DNA of 64,000 nt from Acidaminococcus sp. (GTDB lineage: Bacteria; Bacillota; Negativicutes; Acidaminococcales; Acidaminococcaceae), in assembly GCA_022482815.1 (NCBI GenBank), contig JAKVOM010000001.1:744001-808000 (forward strand), read 5' to 3'. The notes beneath the pieces are model-generated. The model searched no databases. It was given only the letters and a program-made list of their open reading frames with translations, and was not told where the DNA came from. The position numbers and the translations under genes were made by a program. Below, piece by piece: positions 51,815 to 60,673 of this stretch; position 1 is the stretch's first letter; each line of letters begins with the position of its first letter.

Positions 51815-53050
51815 ATGTTGCGTAAGCGTTTCCTGATCTGGGATAACCCTAAGGATGCTATGGTGGCCTTTGTGCTTTTTTTAATGGGCCTTGGGGCTAT
51901 AAATGTATTCAGCGCCAGCTTTGTCATGGCTGCCGCTTCAGGGTCGCCTTACCACTATTTGTTTCGTTATTTGATTTTTGCTGTCATCGGCGTTGCCGTG
52001 ATGATTTTTCTCGGCAGGAAGGATTATCATATCTGGCTGAAACATGATCATCTCATCTATGGTTTCTGCCTGGTAATGCTGCTTGCGGTAGAGGTACTGG
52101 GCCGGTCGGTCAAAGGTGCCCAGCGCTGGATTATCATCGGACATTTTTCCTTCCAGCCGTCAGAAATTGTCAAGCTGGCCATTATCCTTGTGGGGGCCGC
52201 CTGGCTTGGCAAGATGATGGACAAGGGAGTCCGGCCCCAGCTCTTTTCACACACGATGCCGCCTATTCTCTTTATGACGCGTAAAGCAGTCCCCATGATT
52301 GCCACGTTGATTCCGGCAGCGCTCGTTTTTCACCAGCCTGATATGGGCACTGCAGCAATTATTCTTGCACTTATACTCATCATGTATTACCTTGCGGGGC
52401 TGGAAAAATGGGAGATAGGATTGATATTTCTGCTGCTTGCAGCCGCTGTCGTCATGGCCGTTAAGATGTTTCCGTACCGACTGAACCGCATTTATGTCTG
52501 GCTGGATCCATGGAAAGATGCCCAGAATTATGGATATCAGGCTGTTCAGTCATTCGTGACTATTGGCAGCGGCGGACTTATCGGCGATCCGGTGGGCATG
52601 GGATCCGGTAAGTTTTTCTACCTGCCGGAAGCACATACGGACTTTGCTTTTGCTATTTTTTGCCAGGAAATGGGCTTTATCGGTGCAGTGGCGCTGATTC
52701 TGCTCTTCTCTTTGCTCTCTCTTGCAATTTTCAATATTGGCCGGAATACGCAGGATAGAAGCGGATTCCTTCTCGTGACGGGGGTTAATTTCCTTGTCGT
52801 CGGACAAGCTTTTGCTAATATGGCCATGGTAACGGGAATTCTCCCCGTCATCGGTGTGCCCCTTTCCTTTATCAGTTACGGTGGTACCAGTCTGATTGTG
52901 AGTCTGGCTGCCATTGGCCTCGCTATTTCGGTGTACAGGGATGAAGTGCGCCGTGAAGAGGCCGAAATACCGAAGAAACCACCGGTACCGGTCTATCATG
53001 ATTCCCATTATGTGGGACACAGACGTCCCGGCGGGAGGTGGTCACGGTGA
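51815..53050 (+). CDS. ftsW: FtsW/RodA-family peptidoglycan polymerase
   Basis: This SEDS glycosyltransferase polymerises lipid II. The 411-residue chain has about ten helices; GAQRWIIIGHFSFQPSEIVKLAIILV, FHQPDMGTAAIIL (catalytic Asp), the SGKFFYLPEAHTDFAFAIFCQEMGF loop and VGVPLSFISYGGTSLI are diagnostic. The next gene is a class B PBP with overlapping start, the usual SEDS-bPBP pair, so FtsW is preferred over RodA, though spore-type SpoVE is also possible. The C-terminal tail is Pro/Arg-rich. AAGGAG precedes the ATG. Confidence 0.9.
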   Translation: MLRKRFLIWDNPKDAMVAFVLFLMGLGAINVFSASFVMAAASGSPYHYLFRYLIFAVIGVAVMIFLGRKDYHIWLKHDHLIYGFCLVMLLAVEVLGRSVKGAQRWIIIGHFSFQPSEIVKLAIILVGAAWLGKMMDKGVRPQLFSHTMPPILFMTRKAVPMIATLIPAALVFHQPDMGTAAIILALILIMYYLAGLEKWEIGLIFLLLAAAVVMAVKMFPYRLNRIYVWLDPWKDAQNYGYQAVQSFVTIGSGGLIGDPVGMGSGKFFYLPEAHTDFAFAIFCQEMGFIGAVALILLFSLLSLAIFNIGRNTQDRSGFLLVTGVNFLVVGQAFANMAMVTGILPVIGVPLSFISYGGTSLIVSLAAIGLAISVYRDEVRREEAEIPKKPPVPVYHDSHYVGHRRPGGRWSR

Positions 53051-55230
53051 AACTGAAGTTTCCGCACCTGGGAAAGAAGAAAGAAACGAAACCGGAAGAA
53101 ACTAAGAATTCGGTGCCCCGCTGGCATCATCCGGGAGCGAGTGAATATCGGACCTTTCTCAGAAAAGAGGGTGTACGGGGAGATTTTCATCCCCAAAATA
53201 AGATTTTGAAACTGGAACCGGACAAGGGACTGCTCAGTCAGGGCAAGAACCGGGCTCGTCATATTGTTTTTGTCGTCGGAGCTGTACTTGTCGTAATTAT
53301 AGGCCGACTTTTCTATCTGCAGGTTATTGACCGGGCCAACCTTCAGCAAAAAGCGGTCGAGCAGATCAGCGGGGAACATATGGAAGTTTCTCCCCGCGGC
53401 AGTATTGTGGACCGCAACGGGGAAGAACTGGCTGTCAGTATGATCAGCCAGTCCCTCTACGTGGACCCGCAGGAAGTTCGCGACAATCCGGAAAATTTCC
53501 CGGGCGGCAAAGCCCCCATTCGTGATCCCCGCCGCGTGGCGGCTCAAAAGCTGGCTCCAATTCTTGGGATGGAAGAAAATGACCTTTTTGAGCGTATCAG
53601 TTCGCCGGATCTCCGCTTTGTCTGGATCAAGCGTATGCTGGATCCTTATGAAGAACTGGAAGTCAAAAAGATGCTCAAGGAAGAAAAGCTTACAGGCTTC
53701 CATTTCCAGGAAGAAAGCAAACGTTATTATACAAAGAACAAACTGGCGGCCCAGCTTCTCGGCTTTGTCGGTATGGACGACAAAGGACTGGAAGGCATTG
53801 AATCGTCCATGGACGATGTGCTCAAGGGCAAGCCAAAGAAACAGAACAACTTCTTCGATGCTAAGGGCAACCGCATCGGCAAATCCGGGTTTAATGAGGT
53901 CATTACACGCCGCATGAACACAGTGGAACTTACAATCGATGCGAATATGCAGTTTATCCTCGAAAGAAGTCTGGACGATGCTATTGCCCGGACCAAGGCC
54001 GCCAGTGCGGCTGCCATCCTGATGGACCCGAATACAGGGGAAATCCTGGGGATGGCCAGCCGGCCGACCTTTGATCCGAACGATTTCAGTGAGGCCAACC
54101 AGGAAGCCTTTAAGAACAGGGCTGTCAATATCATTTATGAACCAGGTTCTGTCTTTAAACCTATCATGGGCTGCGCCGGGCTGATGGAAGGCATTATCAC
54201 GCCGGATACTCCCTTTGACGACCAGGGATCCATTGATGTCGGCGGACGCCGGATCCGTAACTGGGATGGTCACGGCAGAGGACATATAAAATTTGAAGAT
54301 GTTATCAAGTTTTCCATCAATACCGGTATGGCGGCCTTAGGCCTCAAGCTGGGCGGTGAAAAAGAAACGGAATATGCCAAGAGTTTCGGTTTTGGGGCAC
54401 CGACGGGTACGGATGTACCAGGTGAACAGAGCGGCATCCTTTATGATCCGAAAGATATGGTACCTTCCGATGTGGCTACCATGGCTATCGGCCAGGGCAT
54501 TGCCGTAACACCGCTCCAAATGATTCGTGCCATCTGTGCGATTGCCAACGGCGGGAAACTGGTGCGCCCCTATGTGGTGCGCCGTGTCATCGCGCCGAAC
54601 GGTGAGGTCATCGAAGAGACTAAACCGCAGGTAGATCGTCAGGTCATCAGTGAAGAAGTAGCCGCAGAAATGCGGGATATGATGGAAAAAGTAGTTTCTG
54701 AAGGCGGCGGCAGGACTGCTCAGATTAAAGGCTATAAAATTGCCGGTAAGACGGGTACGGCTGAAAAATTGTCTCCCAAGGGAGGCTATATTCCCGGTGT
54801 TTACATCGCTTCATTTGTCGGATTTGTACCTAGTGATCATCCGCAGTATGCCATGCTGATTATGCTCGATTCCCCGCAGGGGGCTTTCTACGGATCTCAG
54901 GTTGCAGCGCCTATCTTTAAGGACACGCTGCAGCAGATCCTGGTGGCCAAGGGCGTACAGCCGAGTGATTCACGGGATCTTCCTTCCGTTGAATCCCTGA
55001 CTTTGAAGAATCAGCCTGAACCTGTTGAACTGCCGGAACTTACGCCGGACGAGGAAGGAAATGTAAAACTGCCGAAACTGGAAGGTTATACCATCCGCCA
55101 GGTACAGACAATCCTCTACGGAGGCGGACTTTTCCTGGTACCGGAGGGCAGCGGAATCAGCTGGAAGCAGGATCCTCCGCCGGGCACGGTACTTCATGCG
55201 GGAGACACGGTGACCGTATCGTTCCGCTAG
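53047..55230 (+). CDS. Class B penicillin-binding protein with PASTA domain
   Basis: The 727-residue transpeptidase has an N-terminal cytoplasmic tail (about 70 residues), one membrane helix (HIVFVVGAVLVVIIGRLFYL), a dimerisation domain, and the transpeptidase domain with SVFK (active-site Ser) near residue 370, SINTG near 430, and KTGTA near 580. A PASTA domain follows (KLEGYTIRQVQTILYGGGL). The combination matches FtsI/SpoVD. The GTG at 53047 overlaps the ftsW stop codon as GTGA and follows GGGAGG by eight bases, so the pair is coupled. It crosslinks septal peptidoglycan with its SEDS partner. Confidence 0.93.
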   Translation: MKLKFPHLGKKKETKPEETKNSVPRWHHPGASEYRTFLRKEGVRGDFHPQNKILKLEPDKGLLSQGKNRARHIVFVVGAVLVVIIGRLFYLQVIDRANLQQKAVEQISGEHMEVSPRGSIVDRNGEELAVSMISQSLYVDPQEVRDNPENFPGGKAPIRDPRRVAAQKLAPILGMEENDLFERISSPDLRFVWIKRMLDPYEELEVKKMLKEEKLTGFHFQEESKRYYTKNKLAAQLLGFVGMDDKGLEGIESSMDDVLKGKPKKQNNFFDAKGNRIGKSGFNEVITRRMNTVELTIDANMQFILERSLDDAIARTKAASAAAILMDPNTGEILGMASRPTFDPNDFSEANQEAFKNRAVNIIYEPGSVFKPIMGCAGLMEGIITPDTPFDDQGSIDVGGRRIRNWDGHGRGHIKFEDVIKFSINTGMAALGLKLGGEKETEYAKSFGFGAPTGTDVPGEQSGILYDPKDMVPSDVATMAIGQGIAVTPLQMIRAICAIANGGKLVRPYVVRRVIAPNGEVIEETKPQVDRQVISEEVAAEMRDMMEKVVSEGGGRTAQIKGYKIAGKTGTAEKLSPKGGYIPGVYIASFVGFVPSDHPQYAMLIMLDSPQGAFYGSQVAAPIFKDTLQQILVAKGVQPSDSRDLPSVESLTLKNQPEPVELPELTPDEEGNVKLPKLEGYTIRQVQTILYGGGLFLVPEGSGISWKQDPPPGTVLHAGDTVTVSFR

Positions 55231-55512
55231 CGGGCAGCTGTTTTCCGGGGAATGAACCGGAGATAGCTAAACGGTGAGAAATCGAACCAGAAACTGGTAA
55301 ATCTTGCCGCAGTTCGTATCTCGGCTGCCAGCGGCGGTCCGAGTGGAAAAGCTATTCTTTCCGGCCTTCTCCGTTTGCCATAGCTGCTTTCTTTGTAGTA
55401 AAATAAACCGACGCAGTAATGGGATGCAGATTCCATTTTGACAGACAATTTCTGATAGGAAACGGTGAAGCTGTGCCAATCCCGGCTGCGTAGCTGATGA
55501 GGAGGATGCAAG

Positions 55513-56334
55513 TTGAAAAGAACGCTCGTTCTCAGAGGAAAACCGGTTGCTGATGAAATTCGCAGCAGTTTGAAGGAAGTTTTTGCGAATTCGGAAGCCA
55601 CGCTGGCAACCTATATTATTGGAGATGACCCGGCGGCCCATGTCTACAAGCGCAGTTTGATCAAATGTGCCCATGGGCTTGGCGTCAATACCCGTGATGT
55701 TGAACTGCCGGCTGATATTTCTCAGGAAGAAGCGGAAGCTGAGCTGATAAAACTCAGCGAGGACCCGACTGTGACAGGCATCTTGCCGCTTATGCCGGTA
55801 CCGCCGCAGATCAGCCAGATGGCTCTGATGAATTGTATCGATCCCAGGAAGGACATGGACTGCCTGCATCCGCTGAACAGCGGGGAGTTCTATCTGGGCA
55901 TCAGTCCCTGGGGACCCTGTACGCCAAGAGCCTGCATGAAAATCATAGATTACTACCATATTCCGCTGGTAGGCCGGCGCGTTGTCATGGTCGGCTACGG
56001 AGACGTAGTTGGCCGGCCGCTGACTTTAATGCTGGTCGATCGTCATGCCACAGTGACGGTTTGCCGCTCTAAAACAAAAAATCTGCCCAACATTTTGAGT
56101 CAGGCAGATATAATTTTCAGTGCTGTCGGAAAACCGAACCTGATCACTGAAGATATGGTGCGGGAGAACTGTGTACTGATTGATATCGGACTGTCCTCCC
56201 AGGACGGGAAACTGGTCGGTGACATCTCAGAAGGAGCAAAGCTCCATAAGGCAGCGGCATATACGCCGGTGCCCGGCGGTGTCGGTGTACTCAGTAACCT
56301 GATGGTCATGGAAACACTGACCCGCAATCTTTAA
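55513..56334 (+). CDS. folD: FolD-family protein lacking the canonical cyclohydrolase lysine
   Basis: The 273-residue protein has the FolD layout: N-terminal catalytic domain and NAD(P)-binding domain with VVMVGYGDVVGRPLTLML near residues 156-173. It starts at TTG, seven bases after GGAGG. The usual motif Y-V-x-S-K-x-K-x-C reads YKRSLIKCA, so the catalytic Lys is Leu (residue 54 region); the following VQLPLP motif reads LPLMPVP, replacing the Gln. KDMDCLHP keeps the Asp of KDVDG. By analogy with human Lys56 substitutions, cyclohydrolase activity should be lost while dehydrogenase might remain. The C-terminal TPVPGGVGVLSNLMVMET is normal. It may be a divergent, specialised FolD. Confidence 0.85.
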   Translation: MKRTLVLRGKPVADEIRSSLKEVFANSEATLATYIIGDDPAAHVYKRSLIKCAHGLGVNTRDVELPADISQEEAEAELIKLSEDPTVTGILPLMPVPPQISQMALMNCIDPRKDMDCLHPLNSGEFYLGISPWGPCTPRACMKIIDYYHIPLVGRRVVMVGYGDVVGRPLTLMLVDRHATVTVCRSKTKNLPNILSQADIIFSAVGKPNLITEDMVRENCVLIDIGLSSQDGKLVGDISEGAKLHKAAAYTPVPGGVGVLSNLMVMETLTRNL

Positions 56335-56339
56335 GTGGA

Positions 56340-56735
56340 TTAGTCGTTGTATTTGGCAGCGAGCTTGGCCATGAACTTATCCTTTTTAACGAGGAAACGT
56401 TCGTGGGAGCCTTGCCCGATAATGCCATGTTCGTCGGAAGCTGTGACCTTGAAGGAAAGCTTTCTTCCATCCACGCCGACCAGGACGGCTTTGGCAGTGA
56501 CTTTTTTACCGACGGCCGTAGGTGCATCGTGAGAAATGGAAACACTGATACCGACGCTGGTCGTGTCTTCATCGAGACACGGATCTACAAGTGCGCAGGC
56601 GGCTTTTTCCATGAGACCCAACAGGGCGGGCGTAGCATAGACATCGAGAGATCCGCTGCCCATGGCCTTGGCCGTATTCGTGTGCATAACCATTTCACTG
56701 GCTTCGGCGGCTGCACCGATTCTAAGTTCTTTCAT
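56340..56735 (-). CDS. Hotdog-fold thioesterase (FlK-like)
   Basis: The 131-residue protein has a hotdog-fold pattern: YATPALLGLMEKAACALVDP near residues 33-52, VGISVSISHDAPT and GRKLSFKVTASDEHGIIGQGSHERFLV. The order Thr/Glu/His in ATPALLGLMEKA and SISHDAPT resembles fluoroacetyl-CoA-type thioesterases, which hydrolyse small acyl-CoA esters. AAAGAAG precedes the ATG at 56735; a GTG nine bases upstream is less likely. It is convergent with folD (five bases apart) and divergent from the acyl-CoA ligase, so ligase and esterase may act on related substrates. Confidence 0.85.
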   Translation of the reverse strand: MKELRIGAAAEASEMVMHTNTAKAMGSGSLDVYATPALLGLMEKAACALVDPCLDEDTTSVGISVSISHDAPTAVGKKVTAKAVLVGVDGRKLSFKVTASDEHGIIGQGSHERFLVKKDKFMAKLAAKYND

Positions 56736-56841
56736 GAGATTCACTTCTTTCCATAAAGTTTATTTTAGTTTACCGCAATCATTGTATTCGTTTTCCTGCG
56801 TGAAAGCAAGTTGAGCGCAGCGCAAGGAGGGGGTAGCGCGC

Positions 56842-58338
56842 ATGCTGTTTTTTGATATTTATGCCAATCATCCTGATGAAGCAGAAGCCATTATCGATCA
56901 GGACCGTCATGTAACTTACGGAGAACTGCGGAGACTCGTTGATCAGTGGGCCGGCGTGTTCCAGAAAAAAGGTGTTCAGCCGGGTGACCGGGTAGGTCTG
57001 TTCAGTAAAAACTGTATTGATTTTATTTTGACGTATTTTGCGGTAGTGCGTGCCGGCGGGGTTGTTGTACCTATTAACTTCCAGCTGGTTCCGCGCGAAG
57101 TGGCCTATATTGTTCATGATGCAGGTATCAAGCTGCTTGTTGTTAAAAAACCGATGGCGCTGGAAGATCCCCTGAAAGAGATGGGCGGCCCTGAATGCGA
57201 GCAGGTTACGTTTGCTGAGCTTGAACAGGCTCCTGCGGAAACGCTGAAGGAAGTTCCGATGCAGCCGGATGATAACTGCAGCATTATTTATACATCCGGT
57301 ACGACGGGCAGCCCGAAAGGGGCCATGCTGAGCCATACGGACCTGTGTGCCAATGCCCGGGATTTCACCATGGCTGTCCCATACAATGAAAAAGATACGG
57401 TCTTGTGTCTGCTCCCGATGTATCATTGCTTTGCCTGGACCGTGTGTGTTGCCAGCACCCTTCTGCACGGCGGACGCATTGTCATTCAGTCCGTTTATAA
57501 CTTCAAGACCGCCATGCGGCTTGTGAGAAAACATAAAGTTACGGTGTTTACCGGTGTACCGGCTGTGTTCCGTCTGCTTTGTGAAAGCCGTGACCTCGAG
57601 TCGGTGGAATCGGTGCGCTTCTTTATCAGTGGTGCCGCACCGCTGGGCCTTGATCTCGGCCGCACGTTTGCTGTGAAATACGGGCGCCCCGTCTTTGAAG
57701 GGTATGGCCTTTCCGAAGCATCTCCGGTTGTTACTTTTAATTATCCCGGAAAAATCAAGATCGGTTCCATCGGAGTACCTATTCCGAACGTACAGGTGAA
57801 AATTGTCAGCCCCGACGGTAAGGAAATGGAACGCTGCGAACGCGGCGAAGTACTCGTCAAGGGACCTAACGTCATGTTAGGATATCTGAACCGGCCTGAA
57901 GAGACAAAGAGTACAATCGTTGACGGATGGCTTCATACTGGTGATGTGGGATATATTGACGAAGACGGTTTTGTGTTCCTTGTTGACCGGATCAAAGATC
58001 TCATTATTTCCAGCGGTGAAAACGTATATCCCCGGGAAATCGAAGAGGCCGCCTGCAAGTTTGAAGGCATCGCGGAAGCGGCTGTCATTGGTGTCCCGGA
58101 TAAACTTCGCGGTGAATCAATCTGTATCTATGTGGTGCCGCAGGAAGGCATAAAGCCGAATCTGAAAGCGCTGCGTCAGTATTTGCTCGGTCAGGTTGCT
58201 CCTTATAAAGTCCCTCGCGAGTATTTTCTCGTTTCCGAGCTTCCGCGCACGGGACTTGGAAAAGTGCGCAAACCCGAACTGCGTAAAAAGGCGATTGCCG
58301 TGCTGTCGGAAAACAGGCTTGCCGGGAGGGTTTTATGA
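56842..58338 (+). CDS. AMP-forming acyl-CoA ligase
   Basis: The 498-residue ANL-family enzyme activates a carboxylic acid with ATP and CoA. A3-type P-loop YTSGTTGSPKGAMLSH is near residues 153-168, EGYGLSEASP near 290, GWLHTGDVGYIDEDGFVFLVDRIKDLI near 362-388, and the C-terminal catalytic Lys in LPRTGLGKVRKPEL. FNFQLVPREV and the hydrophobic acyl-site residues suggest medium to long fatty acids, but chain length cannot be set. AAGGAGGGGG lies before the ATG. A DUF3153 lipoprotein gene overlaps its end by four bases. Confidence 0.9.
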   Translation: MLFFDIYANHPDEAEAIIDQDRHVTYGELRRLVDQWAGVFQKKGVQPGDRVGLFSKNCIDFILTYFAVVRAGGVVVPINFQLVPREVAYIVHDAGIKLLVVKKPMALEDPLKEMGGPECEQVTFAELEQAPAETLKEVPMQPDDNCSIIYTSGTTGSPKGAMLSHTDLCANARDFTMAVPYNEKDTVLCLLPMYHCFAWTVCVASTLLHGGRIVIQSVYNFKTAMRLVRKHKVTVFTGVPAVFRLLCESRDLESVESVRFFISGAAPLGLDLGRTFAVKYGRPVFEGYGLSEASPVVTFNYPGKIKIGSIGVPIPNVQVKIVSPDGKEMERCERGEVLVKGPNVMLGYLNRPEETKSTIVDGWLHTGDVGYIDEDGFVFLVDRIKDLIISSGENVYPREIEEAACKFEGIAEAAVIGVPDKLRGESICIYVVPQEGIKPNLKALRQYLLGQVAPYKVPREYFLVSELPRTGLGKVRKPELRKKAIAVLSENRLAGRVL

Positions 58339-59225
58339 AAAAGCTGCTTGCAGCGCTCTGCGTATTGCTGGCCTGCCTCGTAAGCGGGTGTGCCAAGGGT
58401 GTCATTACTTTGGAAGTCACACGTCTCGGGGCAGCTGACGTGACGTGCCGCCTGACGGCACTTCCGATTTTGCAGCCGACGGCGCAGACTTTTGAGGAAG
58501 ATTTCAGGAAGGACGGCTATCAGGTTCGTCCGGTGGATGATGGTGATTATAAGGGCTTTGAGGCTCATAAGCATTTCAACCAGCTGAAAGATATCAAAAA
58601 ATCCAAGGTGCTGCGCACGTTTAATTTCAAGACCTGGGAAGAGGGCGCCCGCGGGGCACTCGGACAGGCGGATACGGGTAACGGCATTAATCCGGACGCA
58701 AAAGGCGCCACGAATGATGTACGGCCGAAATTGCCTGACAAAGAAGAAAAACCGATTGTGACGATGCACAGCGGACTGCTTTTTGACACGATTGACGTGA
58801 ATACTACGATGGCCCTGGAATCTAAGGAAAGCGTCAAGGATGAAAACGTCAAGGCCGTATTGAAGAACCTGATGAGCCAGTTTGACCTGCGGTTTGTGCT
58901 TAAACTGCCGACTCGTGTGGATCAAAGCAATGCCACTAAAGTCAGTGATGACGGGCGTGTCCTCGTCTGGAAGATTCCGATGGGAGAAGATACGCCGCTT
59001 CAGGCGTCTGTGACTTATCTCAATCCCGTTAAAGCGGCCGGCTGGGTGGTCGTGCTGCTTGTCATCGGTGGTGTGGCAGCTGCTTATTCGCGTAAACTGC
59101 GCCGGCAAAAAGCTCTGGAGGAATGGACAAAGAAACAAGAAAAAAGTGATCATATATTGCCGCTTCCAGAAGAGCAAATCGATGATAATAGCGAGAAAGA
59201 CGCTCATAAAGACGAAAAATTGTAA
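58335..59225 (+). CDS. DUF3153-like lipoprotein with C-terminal membrane helix
   Basis: The 296-residue protein begins with a lipoprotein signal (lipobox LVSGC, Cys at residue 19), then an exported domain of about 220 residues resembling DUF3153, then a membrane helix near residues 236-254 (AAGWVVVLLVIGGVAAAY), and a cytoplasmic, charged C-terminal tail. The start codon overlaps the stop of the acyl-CoA ligase (ATGA), so they are coupled. Function unknown; association with lipid metabolism is inferred from the neighbour. It is odd in having both a lipid anchor and a helix. Confidence 0.78.
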   Translation: MKKLLAALCVLLACLVSGCAKGVITLEVTRLGAADVTCRLTALPILQPTAQTFEEDFRKDGYQVRPVDDGDYKGFEAHKHFNQLKDIKKSKVLRTFNFKTWEEGARGALGQADTGNGINPDAKGATNDVRPKLPDKEEKPIVTMHSGLLFDTIDVNTTMALESKESVKDENVKAVLKNLMSQFDLRFVLKLPTRVDQSNATKVSDDGRVLVWKIPMGEDTPLQASVTYLNPVKAAGWVVVLLVIGGVAAAYSRKLRRQKALEEWTKKQEKSDHILPLPEEQIDDNSEKDAHKDEKL

Positions 59226-59307
59226 GTATATGTTACAAAATCAACAAATTTTTGCCAAAATTCCTATGTTATGCTAAAATACAGAAAAAAGGAATGGAGG
59301 GTAAAAA

Positions 59308-59706
59308 ATGGCAGCGGAATTCATAAAATTAAAACAGCTTATTATATTCGTCGGAGAAGATTTTTTCTGTGGAGACAGACCTTTTTATAAGGTCATGCTG
59401 GATGTAGCAGCAAAGTATAAACTTGCCGGCTGCACAGTGTTCCGCGGCCTTCAGGGCTATGGCAGCCGTGTACGCGGCCGTGAGAGAAGAATGCTCATCA
59501 GTGTTTCCGATGCAATTAATCTGCCAGTCATCATCACGATCATCGATACGGAAGCACAGATTAACAGAGTCATTCCTTTCCTGCAGGAAAATCTGACCCA
59601 TGGTGTTGCAATTGTTGACGATGTCAACATGCTGGCTACTGATTTTGTGAAAAAACGTTTCAGTAAAGCTGTGGAAGATCGTGAAAATCCTGCACTGCAG
59701 GAGTAA
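59308..59706 (+). CDS. DUF190-family protein
   Basis: The 132-residue protein is of the DUF190 (UPF0166) family, a PII-like fold. Motifs: LIIFVGEDFFCGDRPFYKVML, AGCTVFRGLQGYGSRVRGRE and LPVIITIIDTEAQINRVIPFL. Many members sit beside CrcB fluoride channels and can be small-molecule sensors; no crcB is visible here. GGAGGG lies before the ATG. A terminator follows the stop codon. Confidence 0.92.
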   Translation: MAAEFIKLKQLIIFVGEDFFCGDRPFYKVMLDVAAKYKLAGCTVFRGLQGYGSRVRGRERRMLISVSDAINLPVIITIIDTEAQINRVIPFLQENLTHGVAIVDDVNMLATDFVKKRFSKAVEDRENPALQE

Positions 59707-59723
59707 ATCAGAATTGAAAACAA

Positions 59724-59770
59724 AATCAGCCGGTACTTGTATACAGGTGCCGGCTGATTACTTTTTAGAT
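59724..59770 (+). terminator. Terminator after DUF190 gene
   Basis: AATCAGCCGG pairs with CCGGCTGATT around a 16-base loop, followed by ACTTTTTAG. Confidence 0.82.
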
Positions 59771-59799
59771 TTTGTCTCTTTGCTGAGATAGGGAAGTAC

Positions 59800-59832
59800 A
59801 AAAGTGGGCTGCCGCGTTTTGCGGCAGCCCAT
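59800..59832 (-). terminator. Terminator of the LysM gene
   Basis: A perfect 10-bp stem GGGCTGCCGC/GCGGCAGCCC with a 5-base loop, followed on the minus strand by ACTTTTG. It lies 66 bp after the LysM gene. The purine-rich AAGAAAGATAAAAG repeats at 59840-59890 separate them. Confidence 0.75.
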
Positions 59833-59895
59833 TGTAAAGGAAAGAAGAAAGATAAAAGAAAGATAAAAGAAAGAAGAAAGAATAGAGAAAATATT

Positions 59896-60186
59896 TTATT
59901 TAACAGCAAGCTGCTGACCTGCTCCTTTGACAGTGACAATGAGAACCTGTCCGGGCTGGATGGCCTGGGTTTGGTCCAGTTTATTTTCTTTGACGATACG
60001 ATCAATCACTTCGCGGACGTCTTCACCGTCGGCAGTCCGACGGCTGGCAATGCTCCAGAGACTGTCGCCGGAGTAGACCATGACGCGTTCTTTGTGGAAT
60101 TGTACAGTGTCTTCTTTTGAGAATGCAAAACCAAGGCAGAAAAGTCCGGCCATGACCAAAAGTAAAAGACAGCTCAAACGTTTCAT
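59896..60186 (-). CDS. Small LysM protein under SOS control, YneA-like
   Basis: The 96-residue protein consists of an N-terminal hydrophobic segment (LSCLLLLVMAGLFCLGFAF), a short linker, and a LysM domain (VMVYSGDSLWSIASRR ... IQPGQVLIV). Size and order match YneA of Bacillus subtilis, an SOS-induced inhibitor of cell division. A LexA-type box lies between promoter and start. The ATG at 60186 follows AGGAG by eight bases; a GTG three codons upstream is less likely. The role as a division inhibitor is inferred from similarity and regulation. It stands alone. Confidence 0.85.
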   Translation of the reverse strand: MKRLSCLLLLVMAGLFCLGFAFSKEDTVQFHKERVMVYSGDSLWSIASRRTADGEDVREVIDRIVKENKLDQTQAIQPGQVLIVTVKGAGQQLAVK

Positions 60187-60205
60187 GATATTCACTCCTA
60201 TCTAA

Positions 60206-60219
60206 CGAACTTTCGTTCG
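60206..60219. promoter_or_regulatory. LexA (SOS) box
   Basis: CGAAC-TTTC-GTTCG is a perfect inverted repeat of the Gram-positive LexA consensus GAAC-N4-GTTC. It lies just downstream of the -10 element of the LysM gene and 20 bp before its start codon. Confidence 0.85.
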
Positions 60220-60228
60220 GTTATTTGC

Positions 60229-60257
60229 ATAATATCACTATGAATGTAATTTTACAA
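60229..60257 (-). promoter_or_regulatory. Promoter of the LysM gene
   Basis: On the minus strand TTGTAA (60257-60252) and TATTAT (60234-60229) are 17 bp apart. The LexA box begins about 10 bp after the -10 box, so bound LexA would block initiation. The region 60258-60610 holds no gene I can support. Confidence 0.75.
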
Positions 60258-60616
60258 GAGAAAAAAACAAAAATTTGTTCGTTTTTATAACTAAAAAGCG
60301 TACAAGTCCTGAAAAATGACCACTTTATAAAAAATAGTTGCAAAGGTATGAAAAAAGTGATATAAAGATTAATTTTCTGACGATACAGCGGTCATCGAAA
60401 GGGAAATGAAGCCATATTAGTATAGATTTGAGGATGTTTCGGGCCACTGCCGAAAATGCAGCAGAAAAAATCGGATACTGCCGCAGAGGAAAGAATGAGT
60501 GTAAATTTGCATCTTCGTAAATTGGAAAAAGCGTGACAACAGTCTGTGCATGAGACTTGTCTTTAATCGCCCACAGTGCTGTTTTTCCCAATTGTCACAA
60601 TTTTCCACATGCGGTA

Positions 60617-60625
60617 TGGTATAAT
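60617..60625 (+). promoter_or_regulatory. Extended -10 promoter of the DUF697 gene
   Basis: TGG-TATAAT gives an extended -10 box about 48 bp before the start. The 12 bases GTATGGTATAAT are identical to those before murI. Confidence 0.55.
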
Positions 60626-60673
60626 GTCACTAAAGAATGTCCACAAAGTGAGACAATATAGGAGGGATTCCTT

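Noticed and set aside
53008-54285. 425-codon frame antisense to the PASTA penicillin-binding protein
   Set aside because: The sense strand has the complete transpeptidase; the antisense frame lacks a start signal.
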